DNA of 64,000 nt, taken from assembly GCA_020073005.1 (NCBI GenBank), contig JAIQFX010000044.1, positions 21,047 to 85,046 on the forward strand. The letters run 5' to 3'. The position numbers and the translations under genes were made by a program. Below are positions 59,172 through 64,000 of this stretch, in pieces. The first letter of the stretch is position 1, and each line of letters opens with the position of its first letter. The notes under the pieces were generated by a model. The model did not search any database. It had not been told where the DNA came from and saw only the letters and a program-made list of their open reading frames with translations. This stretch comes from Terriglobia bacterium. GTDB taxonomy: Bacteria; Acidobacteriota; Vicinamibacteria; Vicinamibacterales; CAVVIG01.

Positions 59172-60512
59172 TTACGGTTTCCGTCCGACCGCACGATCGA
59201 GCATCGCGCGGCTGACCACGGCGTCCACGAGGGCGTTGATGCGCTGCGACTCGGCGTCGAGCACGGCGGACGATGCGCGAAGCACGTCGGTCGCGCCGGC
59301 GACGCCCGCGTCGAACCGGTTCCGGATGATGCGTTCGCTCTCGCGCGCCTGCGCGACGGTGGCCTGTCCGACGGCCTGCCGGGCGCGGGCCGATTCGAGG
59401 CGCCGCAGCGCCGTGACGATCTCGACCTGCGCGGCCGCGCGCGCTTCGTCGCGATCCAGCCGCGAGCGCGTCGCGGTCTCGGCCGCGGCCTGCACGTGCG
59501 CGCGCTCGGCGCCGCCGAGCGACAAATTCCATCGCAGCTCGGCGCCGACGATCCACGACGACGCGCGATCGGTGAGCTGCGTGCCTGCGACTTCGTAGCC
59601 GGCCTGCGCACCCACTTGTGGAAACCACGCCGCGCGGGCGAGCGTGCGGCCCGTGTCCGCGAGCTGCTCGGCCGCCGCGCTCCGGCGGAGATCGGGACGC
59701 GACGCGTCGGCTTCGGCGAACAGCGCCGCCAGCGACGACGCACTGGTCTCGCCCGGTGCCGGCGGTGGCTCCTGCACGGCGAACTCGCGGTCGATCGGCG
59801 ATCCCATCAAGCGGTTCAGTTCGGCGCGCGCGACGGCGTAGTCGCCGGCCGCCTGAATGCGCCGCTGCCGCACGTCGGCGAGGTGGACGGCCAGCGCGAG
59901 GACGTCGGCGTCGGTCATCGTGCCCGCGTCCCGGCGCCGTTCGGCGCGCGCGACGTCTTCCTGCGCCGCGGCGATCGCGCCGTCGGCGGCGCGCGCCATC
60001 GCGTCGGCGGCGACCGCGCGGCCGTACGCCTGGCTCACCGCGACCGCGAGGCCGGACGCCGCTTCGTCGGCGCCGAGGCCGGCGATGTCCTGCTGCAGCC
60101 GGGCCGACCGCACCGAGGCGCGCGTCCGCCCCGCGTCGAAGATCTGTTGATCGATGGAGAAGGCGCCGCGGAAGAATCCCGTCGGGTCCGGCGAGTTGAG
60201 GGCGTCGATGGCGAAGTTGGCCGCGCCGAACTTGCGCGCGGAGAGCAGCGAGCTGAACACGAAGACCGGCTGATCGCCGCGCTGCCACGATTCGGTGAAC
60301 GAGACGCGCGGGAAGAATCCGGCGCGCGCTTCGGTGACGTGGGCCGCCGATTCGCGCGCGGCCGACTGCGCGCCCAGCAGCGAGCGATTGTGCGCAAGCG
60401 TTTCCTGTACGGCCTGCTCGAGCGTCAGCGGCGTCTGGGCCCGCGCCGTCGAGGGCGACAGTGCCAGGGACGCGAGCACGGCGAGGCGGGTGAGGCGCAA
60501 AACGGGGCTCAT
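59172..60512 (-). CDS. TolC-family outer-membrane efflux protein (system 2)
   Basis: 446 residues. Signal peptide LAVLASLALSPSTARAQ, then OEP repeats starting TLEQAVQETLAHNRSLL and ending NRFDAGVAGATDVLRASSAVL. FSIDQQIFDAGRTRASVRSA is the equatorial segment. It is the first gene of the minus-strand operon that continues with adaptor, RND pump, DUF2892 and OsmC, and it diverges from the ECF sigma gene (44-bp spacer), so the two units may share control. Confidence 0.9.
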   Translation of the reverse strand: MSPVLRLTRLAVLASLALSPSTARAQTPLTLEQAVQETLAHNRSLLGAQSAARESAAHVTEARAGFFPRVSFTESWQRGDQPVFVFSSLLSARKFGAANFAIDALNSPDPTGFFRGAFSIDQQIFDAGRTRASVRSARLQQDIAGLGADEAASGLAVAVSQAYGRAVAADAMARAADGAIAAAQEDVARAERRRDAGTMTDADVLALAVHLADVRQRRIQAAGDYAVARAELNRLMGSPIDREFAVQEPPPAPGETSASSLAALFAEADASRPDLRRSAAAEQLADTGRTLARAAWFPQVGAQAGYEVAGTQLTDRASSWIVGAELRWNLSLGGAERAHVQAAAETATRSRLDRDEARAAAQVEIVTALRRLESARARQAVGQATVAQARESERIIRNRFDAGVAGATDVLRASSAVLDAESQRINALVDAVVSRAMLDRAVGRKP

Positions 60513-60552
60513 CGTGTGTACAGATTCAAACGGGGCGATTTGGTGACACGGC

Positions 60553-60558
60553 TACAAT
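60553..60558 (+). promoter_or_regulatory. Possible -10 overlapping the annotated ECF start
   Basis: TACAAT overlaps the ATG at 60557. If it is used, transcription would begin near 60565 and translation at the in-frame GTG 60578 instead, shortening the protein by seven residues. Confidence 0.3.
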
Positions 60559-61210
60559 GGCCGCGTCGAATCGCGCTGTGACCAAAACACGGAATTCGCA
60601 TCTCTCCCCTGAAGAGAACGACACGAGCGACACGCGCGTAGCGGAGTGCGCGCGTCTGGTTCGTCAGGCCGCCGCCGGCGATCGCGACGCCATGGAGCGT
60701 CTGCTGATGCAGGCGCAGGAGGTGGCGTTCCGCTTCAGCTTTCTCGTCTGCGGCCATGCGCAGGACGCGGAAGACGTCATGCAGGATGCCTTGCTAAAGA
60801 CGTACCGTCACATCGGGCGCATCCGCGAGCCCGAGCACTTCCGGACCTGGCTGTACAAGACCGTGCGCAACACGTGTCTGATGAAACGCCGCCGACGCGT
60901 GGACGAACCGTCGCATCTGCTGTCGATCGAGCAGGGCGGACCGGCGTCGGGCGACGGCTTCACGGCGGTCGATGTGGAAGATCCGGCGCAGGGACCGGAC
61001 GAAGCGGCGATGAATACGTGGCTCGGCGAGCGCCTGCGCGCCGCGCTGAAGGCGCTGCCGCCGTCGTATCGCATGATCGTGTTCCTGCGCGAAATGGAAG
61101 GGCTCTCGACGCGCGAGGTCGCGAAGGTGACCGGCATCTCCGAAGCGAACGTGAAGACGCGGCTGCATCGCGCGCGCGGGATTCTACGAGAGCAGTTGGA
61201 GGATGTATGA
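60557..61210 (+). CDS. ECF-type sigma-70 factor
   Basis: 217 residues. Region 2 is seen as AFRFSFLVCGHAQDAEDVMQ, then HIGRIREPEHFRTWLYKTVRN. Region 4 is LPPSYRMIVFLREMEGLSTREVAKVTGISEANVKTRLHRAR, in parts. The acidic linker between them is typical. ATG 60557 (or GTG 60578, see the -10 overlap) starts the gene; its stop overlaps the anti-sigma start by ATGA. Being divergent from efflux system 2, it may regulate that operon, which is inferred. Confidence 0.9.
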   Translation: MAASNRAVTKTRNSHLSPEENDTSDTRVAECARLVRQAAAGDRDAMERLLMQAQEVAFRFSFLVCGHAQDAEDVMQDALLKTYRHIGRIREPEHFRTWLYKTVRNTCLMKRRRRVDEPSHLLSIEQGGPASGDGFTAVDVEDPAQGPDEAAMNTWLGERLRAALKALPPSYRMIVFLREMEGLSTREVAKVTGISEANVKTRLHRARGILREQLEDV

Positions 61211-61455
61211 AGGCCGGTGACTGCGCGGCGATCCTCGCGCATATCTCCGCGTACCTGGACGGCGAGCTCGAGGCGACCGAGTGCGACGCGATCGAGCGCC
61301 ACTGCCGCGAGTGCGATTCGTGCGCGTCGGTGGTCGCAGGTCTGCGTCACACCGTCGGGCTGTGCCGCGAGGCCGGGAGCGCGCCGCTGCCGGACGTCGT
61401 GCGAGCGAAAGCCCGTGAGAGCGTGAAGAAGCTGCTCGCCGAAAAGAAGTCGTAG
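61207..61455 (+). CDS. Zinc-finger (zf-HC2/ZAS) anti-sigma factor
   Basis: 82 residues, no membrane helix. The ZAS signature is visible as AYLDGELEATECDAIERHCRECDSC, a H-x3-C-x2-C zinc site. Such proteins bind and hold the ECF sigma factor encoded just before, releasing it on redox or other change. Because it lacks a membrane segment, a cytoplasmic signal is more likely than an envelope one. A hairpin begins at its stop codon. Confidence 0.87.
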   Translation: MKAGDCAAILAHISAYLDGELEATECDAIERHCRECDSCASVVAGLRHTVGLCREAGSAPLPDVVRAKARESVKKLLAEKKS

Positions 61456-61477
61456 GGCGAGCCTTTCAGGCGAGCCC
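61455..61477 (+). repeat. Hairpin after the anti-sigma gene and adjacent GGTGGCTGGGG repeat
   Basis: GGGC-GA-GCCT-TTC-AGGC-GA-GCCC: two 4-bp stems separated by facing G-A/A-G mismatches. No T-run follows, so it is not a classical terminator. Directly downstream, GGTGGCTGGGG occurs twice (61485-61495 and 61499-61509), a G-rich tract. Confidence 0.55.
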
Positions 61478-61513
61478 GCCCGCTGGTGGCTGGGGACGGG
61501 TGGCTGGGGCTGA

Positions 61514-61519
61514 TATACG
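61514..61519 (+). promoter_or_regulatory. Possible -10 of hsdR
   Basis: TATACG lies 13 nt before the hsdR ATG at 61533, so the leader would be only about 5-7 nt. The -35 region is G-rich and unrecognisable. Confidence 0.3.
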
Positions 61520-61532
61520 ATGCTCGCCACGC

Positions 61533-64000
61533 ATGCCTGACCTGGCGCCAGAGGCCAAAGCCCGCGAGCAGATCGACGCGCTCCTCACTGCCGCCGGCTG
61601 GACGCTGCAGGACTACACCCGTTTCGATGGCTCGGCGTCGCGCTTCATCGCGCTGAGAGAGATACCCATCACGCGGGGCCGTTGCGACTATCTATTACTT
61701 ATAGATAAGAATCCGCTCGGCGTCATCGAGGCCAAGAAGGCCGGGACCAGGCTGTCGATGGTGGCGGAGCAGTCGGCGTTCTACGGCGCCAACCTGCCGG
61801 ATTTCCTTCAGCGCCCGATCGGACCGTTGCCGTTCTACTACGAGTCAACCGGCATCGAGACGTTCTTCCGCGACGCGCGCGATCCGGATTCGCGATCGCG
61901 CCGTGTCTTCGCGTTCCATCGCCCGGAGACGCTTCTTGAATGGTCCGGCGAAGCCGACACGCTCCGCGCGCGACTGCGGACGCTGCCGCTGCTCGCCACC
62001 GATGGGATGCGCGGCTGCCAGATCGAAGCGATCACCAGCCTCGAGAAGTCGTTCGCCGGCGCCAGGCCGCGCGCGCTGATCCAGATGGCGACCGGCGCGG
62101 GCAAGACGTACACCGCCTGCGCGTTCATCTATCGGCTCATCAAGCACGCCGGCGCGCGGCGCGTGTTGTTCCTCGTCGACCGTTCGAACCTCGGCCGGCA
62201 GGCAACGGCGGAATTCCAACAGTTCGTCACGCCGGAGACCGGCCGCAAGTTCACCGAGCTGTACAACGTGCAGCACCTGATGTCGAATCAGCTCGACTCG
62301 GTCTCGCGCGTCACGATCTGTACGATTCAGCGGTTGTATTCGATGCTTCGCGGCGAAGAGCTGCCCGAGGAGATCGACGAGATCTCGGGATTCGAGCTGG
62401 CTGCCGCCGATGGCCGCGAGCGGGAAGTGAGGTACAACCCTTCGATCCCCATCGAGACGTTCGACTTCATCGTCACCGACGAGTGCCATCGGTCCATCTA
62501 TAACCTGTGGCGGCAGGTGCTCGAGTACTTCGACGCGTTCCTCATCGGCCTCACCGCGACGCCGTCCAAGCAGACGATCGGGTTCTTCGATCAGAACCTG
62601 GTCACCGAGTACAACCACGAGCGCGCCGTCGCCGACGGCGTCAACGTGGGCTACGACGTCTACCGCATCAAGACGCAGGTCACCGATCAGGGCGCGACGG
62701 TCGAGAAGGGCTTTTACGTAGACAAGCGCAACAAGGAGACGCGCGTTCTCCGCTGGCAGCAGCTCGACGAGGACCTCACGTACGGCGCGGGCGACGTCGA
62801 TCGCTCCGTTGTCGTGCCGTCGCAGATTCGGACCGTCGTTCAGGCGTTCAAGGACGCGCTGTTCACCGAGCTGTTCCCGGGCCGGACGCTCGTCCCCAAG
62901 ACGCTCATCTTCGCCAAAGACGACTCGCACGCCGAGGACATCGTCCGCATCGTGCGCGACGTGTTCGGCAAGGGCAACGACTTCGCGAAGAAGATCACGT
63001 ACAAGACGTATAACGTCGAGACCAAGCGTATCGAGAAGTCCGAGAACCTGATTCAGGAATTCCGCACGTCGCCGCAGCTTCGCATCGCCGTGACCGTGGA
63101 CATGATCGCGACCGGGACGGACATCAAGCCGCTCGAGTGCCTCGTGTTCCTGCGCGACGTGCGCAGCCGCGTCTACTTCGAGCAGATGAAGGGCCGCGGC
63201 ACGCGCGTCCTGACGCCGACGGATCTGCAGGCGGTGAGCGGCGCCGACGCCCGCGCCAAGACGAACTTCATCATCGTGGACGCCGTCGGCGTGTGCGAGA
63301 GCGACAAGACCGACTCGCGTCCGCTCGAGCGGCAGCGCACGGTGAAGTTCGGCCAGCTCATGCTGGGCGTGTCGCTCGGGAAGCGCGACGAGGACACGCT
63401 GACGACGCTTGCCGGCCAGACGCTCGCCGAGATGTCGGGAGCGCTTCTGCGCGCCATCGATCCGGATGCGATCGCGCAGAAGGCCACCGGTCGAGCGGGC
63501 GCCAGCCCCTCGGAAGTGCTGCCCGAGCCGTTCGAGGCCGCGCGGAAGGCGCTCGCGAACGAGGCGTGCGCGCCGTTCGACAAGCCGGCGCTGCGCGACA
63601 TCCTCGCCAAGGCGAAGCAGGACGCCGAGCAGACCATCGACACCGTGACGATCGACGCCGTTACGGAGCAGAGCTTCGACGCGGCGGCGAAGGACAAGGC
63701 CGAGAGCCTCGTGACCAGTTTCCGCGCATATATAAAGGAGCATCACGCCGAGATCACCGCTCTGCGGATTCTCTACAGCCGGCCGTACGCGCAGCGGCTG
63801 ACCGAGCCAATGCTGAAGGAGCTGGAGCGGAAGCTGCGCGACACCAACGCGACGTGGAACGAGGAGCTTCTCTGGAAGGCGTTCGCGACGACGGCGCCGC
63901 AGAAAGTGAAGGGGCGTTCGGCCGTGAACCGCTTCGCCGATCTCGTCCCGCTCGTGCGTTTCGCGCTCGAACAGCAGCCCGTGCTCGAGCCGTTCGCCGA
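61533..64000 (+). CDS. hsdR: Type I restriction endonuclease subunit R, EcoEI-like, 3' end outside window
   Basis: The frame runs open to the window edge, 822 codons visible. The N-terminal PD-(D/E)XK nuclease is seen as RCDYLLLID (D52) and GVIEAKK (E66, K68). The helicase has MATGAGKTYTA (Walker A, K191), TDECHRSIY (D316-H319), GLTATPSKQT and QMKGRGTRV (motif VI near 556). Together with HsdM and HsdS, expected downstream, it would translocate and cut unmodified DNA. ATG 61533 is the first start after the upstream spacer. The nuclease motif is encoded with rare AT-rich codons (CTA TTA CTT ATA) that form a 7-bp dyad at 61689-61707. Confidence 0.9.
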   Translation, partial: MPDLAPEAKAREQIDALLTAAGWTLQDYTRFDGSASRFIALREIPITRGRCDYLLLIDKNPLGVIEAKKAGTRLSMVAEQSAFYGANLPDFLQRPIGPLPFYYESTGIETFFRDARDPDSRSRRVFAFHRPETLLEWSGEADTLRARLRTLPLLATDGMRGCQIEAITSLEKSFAGARPRALIQMATGAGKTYTACAFIYRLIKHAGARRVLFLVDRSNLGRQATAEFQQFVTPETGRKFTELYNVQHLMSNQLDSVSRVTICTIQRLYSMLRGEELPEEIDEISGFELAAADGREREVRYNPSIPIETFDFIVTDECHRSIYNLWRQVLEYFDAFLIGLTATPSKQTIGFFDQNLVTEYNHERAVADGVNVGYDVYRIKTQVTDQGATVEKGFYVDKRNKETRVLRWQQLDEDLTYGAGDVDRSVVVPSQIRTVVQAFKDALFTELFPGRTLVPKTLIFAKDDSHAEDIVRIVRDVFGKGNDFAKKITYKTYNVETKRIEKSENLIQEFRTSPQLRIAVTVDMIATGTDIKPLECLVFLRDVRSRVYFEQMKGRGTRVLTPTDLQAVSGADARAKTNFIIVDAVGVCESDKTDSRPLERQRTVKFGQLMLGVSLGKRDEDTLTTLAGQTLAEMSGALLRAIDPDAIAQKATGRAGASPSEVLPEPFEAARKALANEACAPFDKPALRDILAKAKQDAEQTIDTVTIDAVTEQSFDAAAKDKAESLVTSFRAYIKEHHAEITALRILYSRPYAQRLTEPMLKELERKLRDTNATWNEELLWKAFATTAPQKVKGRSAVNRFADLVPLVRFALEQQPVLEPFA

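Noticed and set aside
58000..60288. Adaptor of system 2 extended to 762 residues
   Set aside because: The extra N-terminal part is an Arg-rich shadow of the TolC gene; the signal peptide and lipobox mark the start at 59169.

Overview
The window is GC-rich bacterial chromosomal DNA with dense gene packing, many ATGA/GTGA stop-start overlaps and no rRNA, tRNA, insertion sequence or CRISPR array that I can see. An Oar-like TonB-dependent receptor with an N-terminal carboxypeptidase-regulatory domain, a membrane Ser/Thr kinase with a long TPR tail, FHA/GAF/HD-GYP signalling proteins and two RND efflux operons together suggest an Acidobacteriota member, probably of the Vicinamibacteria type. That assignment is inference; no marker gene is present.

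Layout. (1) 1-21839, plus strand: the main part of a polysaccharide (exopolysaccharide or O-antigen-like) operon. It holds three GT4 glycosyltransferases, sugar epimerases, a UDP-GlcNAc 2-epimerase, a split transketolase, a DegT aminotransferase, an initiating phosphoglycosyl transferase, a CapD/WbpM-type dehydratase, a divergent UDP-sugar dehydrogenase, two paralogous SDRs (one cut by the window edge), a Gfo/Idh oxidoreductase, a GDP-heptose set (hddA, hddC, gmhA, gmhB), a transaldolase and an O-antigen ligase/polymerase. Transketolase and transaldolase make or consume sedoheptulose-7-phosphate, so precursor supply and GDP-heptose synthesis appear to sit in one transcription unit. (2) 21832-26935: two tandem zinc-ribbon paralogues, a HAD phosphatase, a Dabb protein, a YdcF-like protein, an Arg/Pro/Trp repeat protein, an RHH/PIN toxin-antitoxin pair whose toxin looks internally deleted, a Uma2-type nuclease and a small exported protein. 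(3) 26967-44168: a signalling region with a Ser/Thr kinase-TPR protein, an FHA-GAF-HD-GYP protein, an NtrC-type regulator, a small HTH protein with a stand-alone phosphoacceptor-like domain, a FliA-like sigma factor, a hybrid histidine kinase, a GGDEF protein, a GAF-SpoIIE phosphatase and a GAF sensor. Interspersed are a DMT transporter, an HExxH membrane protein and a FabZ-like protein without its catalytic His. (4) 44220-60512: the Oar-like receptor, then a minus-strand block with two tripartite RND systems, an RraA-like protein, OsmC and a DUF2892 protein. (5) 60557-64000: an ECF sigma factor with a zinc-finger anti-sigma, then the start of a type I restriction HsdR gene that runs off the window.

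The most notable observation is at 37015-37638 (minus). A PCYCGC-family membrane-anchored protein has an in-frame TGA exactly where the family has the first Cys of a C-terminal CxxC. The reading frame continues for 47 further family-like codons, and a hairpin that fits a bacterial SECIS begins 3 nt after the TGA. This is a strong candidate selenoprotein that ordinary gene calling truncates.

Other unusual signals: catalytic residues missing in the UDP-sugar dehydrogenase-like and FabZ-like proteins, an apparent AUA start of wecB with a well-placed Shine-Dalgarno sequence, REP-like palindromes, short tandem repeats placed just after stop codons, and -10 boxes so close to start codons that several transcripts should be leaderless or nearly so.
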